Part shown: in pieces, positions 34,530 to 42,967 of the stretch
How the letters are laid out: every line of letters begins with the position of its first letter
Numbering within the stretch: position 1 is the stretch's first letter
Source of the DNA: Pseudomonadales bacterium
GTDB lineage: Bacteria; Pseudomonadota; Gammaproteobacteria; Pseudomonadales; Azotimanducaceae
DNA: 64,000 bases
Assembly: GCA_028281005.1 (NCBI GenBank)
Contig: JANQKS010000068.1
Span: 1 to 64,000 of the forward strand
Direction: 5' to 3'
The notes under the pieces: model-generated
Told to the model about the DNA's origin: nothing
The model's database searches: none
What the model saw: the letters and a program-made list of their open reading frames with translations, nothing else
Position numbers and translations under genes: made by a program

Positions 34530-35588
34530 ATGAGGTTGTTTCTCTACGGCATCGGCGTCTTCATTGGATTGGCATTGTTAGTTGTCAGCGGTGGCCTTGC
34601 ATATCGCTGGTACTTGCAAGAAAAGCTTCGTGGTGAGACGGCTATTTCGACTCCAAACGGCATCGAGTCTTTGGAAAAGATCGACCTCAACGGCTCGAAA
34701 CAATGGCTGTTGATCAGAGGTAATGATCAATCGAATCCTGCCCTACTTTTCCTCCATGGTGGTCCTGGCAGCACCGAGTTGCCAGCTGCTAGGCATTTTG
34801 GGCTCGAATTAGAAAAACACCTGACCGTAGTCCACTGGGATCAGAGAGCATCTGGAAAGTCCCGGAACGCAAACTCAAATTTGATGGACTTGTCGATTTC
34901 GACCTTCATCGACGATGCTGTTGCGCTAACGCATCACCTTAGGGAGCGTTTTCAACAAGAGAAAATTATCCTTCTCGGCCATTCGTGGGGTTCGATTCTC
35001 GGTATTCGTCTTGTTCGTGACCATCCCGAGCTTTTCCAGGCATACATAGGGCTAGGGCAATCCGTCGATATCGCTCGCGCAGAAAAATACTCGCACTACT
35101 GGGTGTGTCAAAGAGCCAAGCAGGACGGTAACGAAAAAGCTCTTGCTCAGCTAAACGAAATTTCACCTCCCTACGAATCCGAAATCGAGGGTCTGTTTCT
35201 GCATCGAAAGTGGCTGAACCACTACGGCGGTTCGATAGAGCAAGATATCGGTGGGGTCACGGCGATGTATCTGACGAGTCCAGAGTACACATTGTTCGAC
35301 GTGCTAAGCATTCAAGCGAGTGCCGATAGGCTCCTCAAACACCTATGGCCTGAGATGATAAGTATTGACCTAACGGCTGAAGCATCCGAGCTTGATGTAC
35401 CAATATTTTTCTTCGCCGGACGCAATGATCATCACACTCCAAGCTCGCTCGTGCAGGAGTATTTCGACCGTCTAACAGCGCCATCGAAGGAACTGCATTG
35501 GTTTGAGAATTCGGGGCATGCACCAAATTTCGCAGAGCCAGACCGATTCCAACAAGTGCTGATTGATCACGTCATTGGGTCAATCTGA
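34530..35588 (+). CDS. Membrane-anchored alpha/beta hydrolase
   Basis: The ATG at 34530 gives 352 residues with an N-terminal anchor (RLFLYGIGVFIGLALLVVSG); an upstream GTG at 34452 would add 26 polar residues. The fold is an alpha/beta hydrolase of the proline iminopeptidase type, with the oxyanion segment LFLHGGPGS, nucleophile elbow LLGHSWGS, an acidic residue at FFAGRNDHHTP and the final His in ENSGHAPNF. It should cleave a peptide, ester or amide outside the inner membrane. It sits between two insertion-sequence remnants. Confidence 0.85.
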   Translation: MRLFLYGIGVFIGLALLVVSGGLAYRWYLQEKLRGETAISTPNGIESLEKIDLNGSKQWLLIRGNDQSNPALLFLHGGPGSTELPAARHFGLELEKHLTVVHWDQRASGKSRNANSNLMDLSISTFIDDAVALTHHLRERFQQEKIILLGHSWGSILGIRLVRDHPELFQAYIGLGQSVDIARAEKYSHYWVCQRAKQDGNEKALAQLNEISPPYESEIEGLFLHRKWLNHYGGSIEQDIGGVTAMYLTSPEYTLFDVLSIQASADRLLKHLWPEMISIDLTAEASELDVPIFFFAGRNDHHTPSSLVQEYFDRLTAPSKELHWFENSGHAPNFAEPDRFQQVLIDHVIGSI

Positions 35589-35603
35589 ATGTCGGATTCG
35601 GCT

Positions 35604-35620
35604 CCAGGCTGTGTGAAAAC
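35604..35620 (+). repeat. Left terminal inverted repeat of the IS1182-type element
   Basis: CCAGGCTGTGTGAAAAC lies 46 bp before the transposase start. Its inverted partner with one mismatch is at 37639-37655, well past the transposase end. Confidence 0.65.
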
Positions 35621-35665
35621 CCCTTAATCGAGCTTAGAATACAACTTTCCATCTAAGGGGTGGTG

Positions 35666-36703
35666 ATGAAAGGATTCATTGAAGGCAGAAGCCGCGCTCA
35701 GTCCACCCTATTTCCTGAACGATTTGACGACTACATTGGCGAAGACGGTGGTGTTCGTGTCATCGATGTTTTTGTTGATGGGTTGGATATCTCCGGCCTT
35801 GGGTTCACAACGGAACCCAACGATACGGATCGACCGGCCTACCATCCCGCCACGATGTTGAAGATTTACGTTTATGGCTACCTCAATCGCATTCACTCCT
35901 CACGTCGACTGGAACGGGAAGCAGGCCACAATGTTGAATCGATGTAGCTCACGGGCAAGTTAGCACCAGTCTTCAAGACCATTGCTGACTTCCGCAAGAA
36001 CAGCGGCGAAGCCATTCGGTTGGTGTGTCGAGAATTTGTGATGCTGTGTAGTGGGATACAACGTTCAAACGGCGGTTGATTCCAAACATCATCTGATTGT
36101 GGCGCATGAAGCCACAAACCAGGGCCATGATCGCCATCAACTGCATAACATGGCGCAGCAGGCCAAAGACACGCTGGGAGTAGAAGAACTGGCCGTGGTG
36201 GCAGATCGCGGCTACTTCAAAAGCGAAGAGATCAAAGCGTGTAATGATGACAGCATCACGACGTACCTACCCAAGCCGCAGACCTCAGGCAATATGGCCA
36301 AAGGCTTCTTCGGTCGGCGAGACTTCGTCTACTGTATCGTTATACCCGAACTGAGCACGGCAAAGAAATCCGCCGATACTGGAGTTCAAAGTGTCCGACG
36401 TGCCCATTGAAGGCCAAGTGCACAACCGGCAAAGAACGTCGTATTGGCCGCTGGGAGCATGAGGTTGTGCTAGGCCGGTCAGAGCGGCGGCTCGATCTCG
36501 AACCCGAGCGCATGCGAGTGCATAGATGCACGGCGGAACATCCGTTTGGCGCGCTCAAGTCCTGGGTGGGGCACACCCACTTCCCGATGACGACGAAACG
36601 GCATGTGAGTACTGAAATGGGTCTTCATGTACTGGCCTACGACCTCAAACGCGTGATCAATATTGTTGGAACAACCAGATTGATCGAGGCTATGCGTGCA
36701 TAG
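35666..36703 (+). mobile_element. IS1182-family transposase, degenerate
   Basis: The ATG at 35666 opens MKGFIEGRSRAQSTLFPERF, then VRVIDVFVDGLDISGLGF and LKIYVYGYLNRIHSSRRLER, the standard IS1182 start. A TAG at 35945-35947 interrupts it. The frame continues (LTGKLAPVFKTIADFRKNSG), a middle segment of roughly 80 residues is missing, then VGYNVQTAVDSKHHLIVAHE and VVADRGYFKSEEI follow. A further shift near 36400 leads to CTTGKERRIGRWEHEVV, AEHPFGALKSWVG and the family end LHVLAYDLKRVINI to 36703. The element cannot make an active transposase. Confidence 0.93.
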
Positions 36704-36899
36704 CCTTTAGATCCCTGATAGTCAGTCGCTCTCGGCGCAGATATGCGCCAAGAAACACAAAATCCCAAACCCTTCATCTGCTTCCAGCAAGCAGTACCGC
36801 ACCTTGGACGCGGCTGTTGATCAACCATCTGTGTGGGTTTGAGCACTAGTGCGCTGCGTTTCAATGTCTATAAGCCGCCGCCGGATCTTGTACGAGACG
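36704..36899. other. Non-coding remnant between transposase and lipoprotein gene
   Basis: About 195 bp with no usable frame. IS1182 elements normally end within such a distance of the transposase stop, but no match to the left terminal repeat is found here. The right end may have been displaced or lost. Confidence 0.4.
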
Positions 36900-37466
36900 T
36901 CAATCGCTCAGCTCGCTCTTCACTATCGCTGCCCTCTGCGATTCGAGTTCTCGCAACTCTGACTTCATCTTCTCAAGTTTTCGCTCATCATCCTGGCGAT
37001 CACCCGAATATTCTCGGGCTGCCATGAACTCTTCTTCGACCTGCACGCGTGCGTCCAAGGCCTCGATAACGGCCTCGAGTGCTTTGAGCTTCCTCTCACG
37101 ATTCACTGATCCCAGCTTTTGGTCAATCGGCACAGCTGGCAGCAACTTGGCGTAAGTGGCCCTGAAGATGTCGTTATCCCGTTTGCCGGCAATCACAACA
37201 CCTCGGCCTCCCAGTTGGATTCGAGACAAGTTCTCGAAGCCAATAAGCCTCGCATTCGGCGCCGGCGCGAACGGTAGGTAGGTACCGTCCACCAAGACAG
37301 TCACTGTCGATGACGTGGTCTGTCCGACGTCGATATTGAAATCCTCGATCGTGATGGTGACCGCGAATACCGACTCGAAAGCATCCTCTGGCGGATCGTC
37401 TGATGAGCAAGAAGCCAGCAATATGGAAACCGCGATTGCCGCGATGAGATGCCAGTTGATTTCCAT
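36900..37466 (-). CDS. Lipoprotein with C-terminal coiled coil, unknown function
   Basis: The 188-residue product has a lipoprotein signal (HLIAAIAVSILLASC, lipid Cys about 20). Residues 30-110 look beta-rich (FAVTITIEDFNIDVGQTTSS). Residues 115-188 form a charged helix with heptad pattern (KLKALEAVIEALDARVQVEE and KLEKMKSELRELESQRAAIV). I do not recognise the family. It lies inside the span bounded by the IS1182-type inverted repeats, so it may be cargo or a later insertion. Confidence 0.72.
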   Translation of the reverse strand: MEINWHLIAAIAVSILLASCSSDDPPEDAFESVFAVTITIEDFNIDVGQTTSSTVTVLVDGTYLPFAPAPNARLIGFENLSRIQLGGRGVVIAGKRDNDIFRATYAKLLPAVPIDQKLGSVNRERKLKALEAVIEALDARVQVEEEFMAAREYSGDRQDDERKLEKMKSELRELESQRAAIVKSELSD

Positions 37467-37770
37467 GGTTTAGTTCCGATTTGTGGCAATAAATCAGCGC
37501 GGTCACGGAGATGGCGAGGCCCAACCGGTCCCAGTTCCGCGCATTATCTTTGGGCTCTTTGTTGCCCCCTAGAGACGCCTCTCACCTTGAATGACCGGCG
37601 CAGGTCACCACCAGACTACCAGAGGGCCTTAGCAGGTTGTTTTTACACAGCCTGGGTCGATGTTGCTCTAACCCTCCAACGATACCACTACGACAGCTCC
37701 TAAGGCATCCAGACACTCGCTGAAATCAAACGAGCCTGGCGCTGAGCAGGCCAAGTAGCGGACGCGCAGA
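37467..37770. other. Intergenic stretch with right inverted repeat
   Basis: About 300 bp between the coiled-coil lipoprotein and the gamma-glutamyltransferase homologue. The only feature I see is the inverted repeat at 37639-37655. No gene is supported. Confidence 0.45.
37639..37655 (-). repeat. Right terminal inverted repeat matching 35604-35620
   Basis: The plus strand reads GTTTTTACACAGCCTGG, the reverse complement of CCAGGCTGTGTAAAAAC. It matches the left repeat in 16 of 17 bases. No target-site duplication is evident. The span between the repeats is 2052 bp and includes the transposase relic and the lipoprotein gene. Confidence 0.6.
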
Positions 37771-39456
37771 TCAGTACGCCACCACAGTTCCATTCCGTTC
37801 ACCCTGAAGGCGAAGTGAGCCGCCTTGCATGCCGTCTTCATTTTTACGGATTCCTATCCAGTATCCGAGTAACTCCGGTTTATCCAAAAGCTTCAGCCCA
37901 ATCGCCTCAGCATCAGTTCTAACTTTTTCTTGGAACTCATCAACAGTCGCAGGTTGGGCGTCCTGAACGAATCGACCGAGTGCCGGGAGGCTGATGACTT
38001 CCTGCGGGGAAAGACTGAAATCCAATGAGCTCACGAGACTTGATAGTGTCCGCACTGTCGATCCGGCACCAATCGCAGCGAATGCCATCGATGGCCTGCC
38101 GTTGTTCATCACCAACCCGAGAGTTGTGGTATCAGAAACTCTCTCCCCAGGTGGTGTCGCAATAATCGTTCGAGGTTGAACCGCAGCAGAGTCCGGGATT
38201 GGTATACCACCCACACTCATCCCATTCGTTCCCCAGAACGTCGTGTTTATCGTGTGAACCATCGCGATGGCGTTGCCCCACGGATCGACAGCAACAATGC
38301 CATCTGAATGAGCCGGAATGCTTCGCGGCGCAGCTACCGTTGGGAACTTACCCTGCTGAACGAGAGGCCACAGCTTTTCAGCAGTATCTTTGGCTAGGCT
38401 TTCCTGCTGTAGATTGGAGATCCCGAGCAGTGCAGAGACTCTGTCTCCGTAAACACGCACCAAGGGCGCGATTCGAGCGATCTGGCTAATCCAGAACAAT
38501 ACCTCCGCATCTTCATCAAAACGGCCCTGGGAACTGAGTTTAGCGGTCTCAACCATGTTCATAGCGAAAACCAGATCCTCACCACCTGACGCTCCGTGCA
38601 GGAGTAACTCGTAATCAGCGTAGGTGGTGGCCAGTGGATCGCTCCAAACCACGTCGTATGCCGCGAGGTCTTCTTTGCTTAATTTCCCACCGGCGGCACT
38701 TACCTTGGCGAGCAGTTGTTCAGACCACTCACCGCTGTAGAAGTGATCAGCACCATGGCGTAGGAATTGCTTCAGCGTAGCTGCAAGTTTTGGTTGTCGG
38801 AACAGATCGCCTGACTTGTACGGAGTGCCGCCAGACTTCGTAAACAGTGATTTTGTGTCGGGGTCTCGCGTAAGAACCTGCTCGCGATACTGGAAGAGAT
38901 TCTCTAGCGTCTCGTTCCACTTAAACCCCTGCTCCGAGCAGTGAATTGTTGGATTCACGATCTCCTGCATGGAGAGTTTGCCGAACCTCTCGTGCAGCGA
39001 CTCTGCCCCTTTCATAAATCCAGGCACGAGCACCGTTCTGCCGGACACGGGAGTGTGCTCGTGGTTCATGATCCCTTCGTTGAGATCGTTGGTCGGTATC
39101 GTCTCTGGCTCAGTCTCTCCTTTGACCGAGTTGTACGATGCGTTCATGTTGTACGAACGACCGGATGCCGCCTCGTAGTAAACGACGTTCATGATTCCGG
39201 CGAAGCTTACCCACGAGCCCGCAGCGAGACAGATCTGCGCCATAGCGGTCGCAATAGCAGCGTCAGCCGCTGTTCCTCCAGATTTGAGTACTTGTAAGCC
39301 GACTTCCTGACTCACTGGCCCGGTGGTCCCCACCAACATTGCGCGAACCTGAGTCTCATCGTTCCTGGATTCGGATAGGGATGGCGGTGAGAACGCGCAC
39401 AAGGTGAGCAAAGCCATTGACCACCGGCATGCGCGCTGTTGTTTAGCTACTGGCAC
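37771..39456 (-). CDS. Gamma-glutamyltransferase-like exported protein with altered nucleophile site
   Basis: The 561-residue protein starts at GTG 39456, 7 bases after GGAGGGG, with a signal peptide to about residue 28. It follows the GGT fold through both subunits (GGTAADAAIATAMAQICLAA, then GNAIAMVHTINTTFWG). In active enzymes the small subunit starts at the self-cleavage Thr of T-T/S-H-x-S/T. Here the aligned segment is S384-D-G-I-V, so Thr is replaced by Ser and His by Gly. Ser can serve as nucleophile in other Ntn hydrolases, so activity is uncertain. It may be a specialised acylase or a non-processing homologue. Confidence 0.85.
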   Translation of the reverse strand: MPVAKQQRACRWSMALLTLCAFSPPSLSESRNDETQVRAMLVGTTGPVSQEVGLQVLKSGGTAADAAIATAMAQICLAAGSWVSFAGIMNVVYYEAASGRSYNMNASYNSVKGETEPETIPTNDLNEGIMNHEHTPVSGRTVLVPGFMKGAESLHERFGKLSMQEIVNPTIHCSEQGFKWNETLENLFQYREQVLTRDPDTKSLFTKSGGTPYKSGDLFRQPKLAATLKQFLRHGADHFYSGEWSEQLLAKVSAAGGKLSKEDLAAYDVVWSDPLATTYADYELLLHGASGGEDLVFAMNMVETAKLSSQGRFDEDAEVLFWISQIARIAPLVRVYGDRVSALLGISNLQQESLAKDTAEKLWPLVQQGKFPTVAAPRSIPAHSDGIVAVDPWGNAIAMVHTINTTFWGTNGMSVGGIPIPDSAAVQPRTIIATPPGERVSDTTTLGLVMNNGRPSMAFAAIGAGSTVRTLSSLVSSLDFSLSPQEVISLPALGRFVQDAQPATVDEFQEKVRTDAEAIGLKLLDKPELLGYWIGIRKNEDGMQGGSLRLQGERNGTVVAY

Positions 39457-39784
39457 GTTAAACCCCTCCCACCTGATAGGAGGATCTATCCTGCGACAGG
39501 AAAGCGGATTTGGCGAGCGTCCGTTGTGGGTCTGCGTGTCTAGTTTAAGCGAAACGATAAGGTGCAGATCAAACGTAACAGCACGATAAGCCGTTGCGTA
39601 AAATCCGTTTCGTACTTCCAGCGTGCATACATCCTCCTCTTACAATCTGTTCAACACCAGCGGATTAAGATCCGACTGTCCCTCTTTATCGGTGGTTCGA
39701 TAAGGCACTGGACGGCCAAAACCGATCATTTCGTTTTTGAGGTGATGACGTAGAATGAATCTGGAGAGAGTGGAGGGCAAGATA
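39457..39784. other. Intergenic stretch between divergent genes
   Basis: About 330 bp between the GGT-like gene and the frameshifted lipoprotein gene. No gene, hairpin of note or insertion-sequence end is visible. It must hold both promoters, but I find no clear -35/-10 pair. Confidence 0.4.
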
Positions 39785-40667
39785 ATGCATTTTCAACCTA
39801 GATCGGCTTCTTTCATTGTAGTCGCTTCGTTGCTTTTGATGTCTTGCGGAGGCAAGGCTGAACGTACCGGCGAGACGCCGAACACGACAGATGACACACG
39901 CGACGGTAACGGAAGGAGTCACGCCTGCTGACGCTGCAACTGCTTCACCGGCTGACTTGAATGCCGCTGTCTCTAGCGTTGAAGCAGATATTCTCGGTGT
40001 CCGCCTTGGTATGTCCCCGGATGAGGTCGGGACCGCGTTAAACGAGAATAAGCCAGACAACGTGCAGCTGCTGCCGCGCAAATGGTCCTCAATGGATCCT
40101 GCACATGCATCCGATTTTCAGCCTGTCAACGCCGAAACGCCAGGTGCGTTCGTTCCGGGTATTCGGGCGACGGGTCCTGGGAGCACTCATGAGATCCAAG
40201 TAACATTCGCGAAACCACCGGCAGACAATGTCGTCGAGTCGATCATGCGCAAAGAGCTGTATAGCTCTGTGGCCGGTCAGCAGACATCGCTAGAGGCGTA
40301 TCGCCAGTCACTCATAGAAAAGTACGGGACTCCGACGGAGGAAGATCAGGGCGGCGCGATTGTCTTAATCAAATGGCTTTACCCGGACAGCGCATCGGAC
40401 TGCACACCGCTCAAATCGAATTTGCCGGCCAAGAGACAGATGAGCAACTATCCCAAGGACATGGGCCATCTGCCCGAAACGTGTGCAACGACTCTTGTCT
40501 ATTCGCTCACTGCCAATGGCGGGATCGTTAGCAACATGGAAGCGAAGCTCGCAAACGTAGGCCAAGAGTATTTCAACCGGGAAGCCATGATCGCCCATCG
40601 GGATGCCCTCAATGAACAGGCAGCTGAGGCCCAACGCCAGCAGGCAACAGACAGGCCTAATCTGTAA
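39785..40667 (+). pseudogene. Lipoprotein gene with a frameshift after the signal peptide
   Basis: The ATG at 39785, 6 bases after GAGGGCAAG, opens a lipoprotein signal (FIVVASLLLMSC, lipid Cys at 18) and runs GGKAERTGETPNTTDDTR before stopping at about 39930. One frame over, from 39891, 258 codons run to 40667 (EADILGVRLGMSPDEVGTAL, then QVTFAKPPADNVVESIMRKE). The body has no signal of its own. A single-base indel near 39890-39920 therefore separates signal and body. It is either a recent pseudogene or a sequencing error. The family of the body is not recognised; it has a Cys pair (SDCTPL, ETCATT). Confidence 0.7.
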
Positions 40668-40798
40668 TCGGCGAGCGGCGGTCGGCTTACCCCAACCATA
40701 GAGTTCTACAGCTTTGTTGTAACGCGAGTTGCAGGCACTGTGCGGGTGTAGAGTAGCTACACCTAGCTGGGCTGGAAATCTCTATAGAACATCGGCGC

Positions 40799-41113
40799 CT
40801 ATCCGTCTCCAACCAACGCCACATCAACCCGTTCGCGCATTTCATTACTGCTTGCTGCTGTGGGCATACCGATCATTTCGTCATAAGCACTGACGTGGAC
40901 TACATCTACCGTTTTCAGGCCGGTGTGTTTCAATGCCCGAAGCGCGGCGTATCGAGAGGGGTAATACAACGGCTTGCCGCGTTTGTCGGTTAATGGCAGG
41001 CGCTGCTCGTCGGTGAACAGGTAGGGGACATACAATGCCAACTCCACGGCGTGCACCTCGATATCGAGGCCACCGCCGCGGTTGAGTTGTTTGCTGATGT
41101 CGTCGAGGGTCAT
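40799..41113 (-). CDS. Small DUF6482-like protein
   Basis: The 104-residue product resembles the small gammaproteobacterial proteins annotated DUF6482, with LDIEVHAVELALYVPYLF at the start, LTDKRGKPLYYPSRYAALRA in the middle and VVHVSAYDEMIGMP near the end. The function is unknown. It lies 18 bp after the copper monooxygenase gene and is probably co-transcribed with it. The family assignment is from memory of the pattern. Confidence 0.6.
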   Translation of the reverse strand: MTLDDISKQLNRGGGLDIEVHAVELALYVPYLFTDEQRLPLTDKRGKPLYYPSRYAALRALKHTGLKTVDVVHVSAYDEMIGMPTAASSNEMRERVDVALVGDG

Positions 41114-41131
41114 GGCGCGCGCGTGGCGGTG

Positions 41132-42904
41132 TTAGCGGCTAGCGACGTCCTTGGCTTCTCGCTCTGCTTGTACCGCCGCAGGGGTGTCACCTACGTAGCG
41201 CAAGGTGGTGAAACCAAAAAACATCTCGTGTTTGGTTTGTAGACCAAAGTGCACCGGCTTGCTCGGATCTGGATTGAAGGGGTTCTGTGCGGAGTTATCC
41301 ATGGCGCCGCGGGCCACCAAGCGGGTGCCCGCCGGCAGAAACACGGGTTCTTTCAGCGGGTAGTTGAATTGCCAATTGAAATTGTACTTCGGCACTGAAA
41401 GCAGCAGTTCGGAAGTGCCGTCCGGGTATTCCGCGGTATAACTCATGTACTTGCCGCGATAGTGCATGTGCGGCATGAGGTCATACAGGTAAGCATCACG
41501 CTCAATTTCTTGCACCCCTTCTAAGCGATATTCCTTTGCAAATGGCGGCACCAGAAAACGCCGCTGTCCGGCGACCCCGCCCGACATCACGTAAGTTGGC
41601 GGCTCATCGTAGATGTAGATGCCAATTTCGGTTTCATCCACGGTGGCTTTGCCGGATGTGGTGTAGTGCATCTGCAGCAGTAAGTTGGACCCTTTGCGAA
41701 TCAAACGCCCGCTGTTATCACGGAACTCATCTCCCGGCCGGCCGGGGGCAAATCCGCCGACGCTCTCGCCCTGTGCCGCACCGGTGGCACGGCCGCGCAC
41801 GGTTTTGTCCGCGGGGCTGGACACATAGGCGATGACATGATGCAAAACTTCCGGGTCGCCGGGGATAAACTCCATGGCGCGCACCCACACATCGCGGTCA
41901 AGATTGAGCTCCACCGGAACGTACCGGTAGTCGATAACACCAGTGGCGGGGATTTCCTGGGCCGGGATGGTGTAGATCAGGTCCGGCTCGCCGAAGCTGA
42001 ACTTGCTGTCGGCAAATTGTAAACCGGCCAGCGGGTCTGGTTGCGCATCACCCGGTGCACCGGCGTCGATCCAATGTACCACCTGCTGCATTTCGGCGGG
42101 GCTTAAACCGGCCACTTGCAGCAACTCCTTACTCGCATGAGTGTCTATCTGGCCCGGCGGCATACGTTGCGTCATCAACACTTCGCGTATCATTGCAGAC
42201 CAGCCTTGCACCATGGCATGGCTGTTCATAGACCAAGGACCGATGCCGCCGTCGTGGTGGCACTGCACACAATGTTTTTCGAGGATCGGGGCAATGTCCT
42301 GACTGTACGAGGGCGCCTGCGCGGCGTGTTGTTCAGCGGCGGCGTACACAATTTGTGCCCCATTGCCGGTGGCCACTGCACCTGTGGCCACTGCGGTTGC
42401 GGACGGTACCTGTCCTTGGGTGAGCGCATTGATGGCCACGTCGGTCGCCGCCAGGTCACCGGTGTTGCCGCGATGTGCCAGCGTCATACTTTGCGGATTG
42501 ATGACCAATACCTCTCCAATACGGGACACATCAAGGGATTCCGCCACCAGCTGGGTTTCGTCGTGGAGAATGGGAAAGTTGATGTCCGCTGCCTGGGCGG
42601 CTGCGCCAATAGCGTCACGGTCATCCGCGGCAACCGGGTTCAGCATCAAGAAGGCCACCGGCTGATCAGCGTATTTTTGGCGCAGCGCCTCAAGATCTTC
42701 GAGGTGCTTGCCGATGGCATCGCTGTTGTTGCCGTGTACCACCAACACCACCGCTTGGTGGTCGCTTAGATAGCTTAGCTGGTGAAACGTCCCGGTGTGG
42801 TCGAGCAACGCAAAATCTCCCACACGTTCGGCGGCCGCTTGAACCGATGCGCTGGCGCTTAAGCACAACGCAAGCGTAACTGAGGCAAGAAACGGGTGAC
42901 GCAT
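41132..42904 (-). CDS. Exported redoxin-cytochrome c-copper type II monooxygenase fusion, copy B
   Basis: The ATG at 42904 follows GAGGAAA and gives 590 residues; a longer reading upstream lacks support. A signal peptide (ending VQAA) is followed by a redoxin-like domain, a haem site CVQCHHDGGIGPW and the copper domain (VLHHVIAYV, MHYTTSGKA, MPHMHYRGKYM). The architecture equals that of copy A at 29400-31127, including the shared MIREVLMTQRMPP segment, so the two are paralogues. It faces the RND exporter gene across about 60 bp, which suggests that both handle the same compound. Confidence 0.88.
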   Translation of the reverse strand: MRHPFLASVTLALCLSASASVQAAAERVGDFALLDHTGTFHQLSYLSDHQAVVLVVHGNNSDAIGKHLEDLEALRQKYADQPVAFLMLNPVAADDRDAIGAAAQAADINFPILHDETQLVAESLDVSRIGEVLVINPQSMTLAHRGNTGDLAATDVAINALTQGQVPSATAVATGAVATGNGAQIVYAAAEQHAAQAPSYSQDIAPILEKHCVQCHHDGGIGPWSMNSHAMVQGWSAMIREVLMTQRMPPGQIDTHASKELLQVAGLSPAEMQQVVHWIDAGAPGDAQPDPLAGLQFADSKFSFGEPDLIYTIPAQEIPATGVIDYRYVPVELNLDRDVWVRAMEFIPGDPEVLHHVIAYVSSPADKTVRGRATGAAQGESVGGFAPGRPGDEFRDNSGRLIRKGSNLLLQMHYTTSGKATVDETEIGIYIYDEPPTYVMSGGVAGQRRFLVPPFAKEYRLEGVQEIERDAYLYDLMPHMHYRGKYMSYTAEYPDGTSELLLSVPKYNFNWQFNYPLKEPVFLPAGTRLVARGAMDNSAQNPFNPDPSKPVHFGLQTKHEMFFGFTTLRYVGDTPAAVQAEREAKDVASR

Positions 42905-42967
42905 GTCGAACAATTTCCTCGTGAATATTGACGGGCAGCACACTAGCATACTCAGCGTGCTAAAGAG

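Noticed and set aside
14823-36851. Identical 15-mer GGTTTGAGCACTAGT near 14823 and 36837 as a possible attachment site
   Set aside because: A few 15-base matches are expected by chance in 64 kb. No integrase gene or boundary shift lies at either place.
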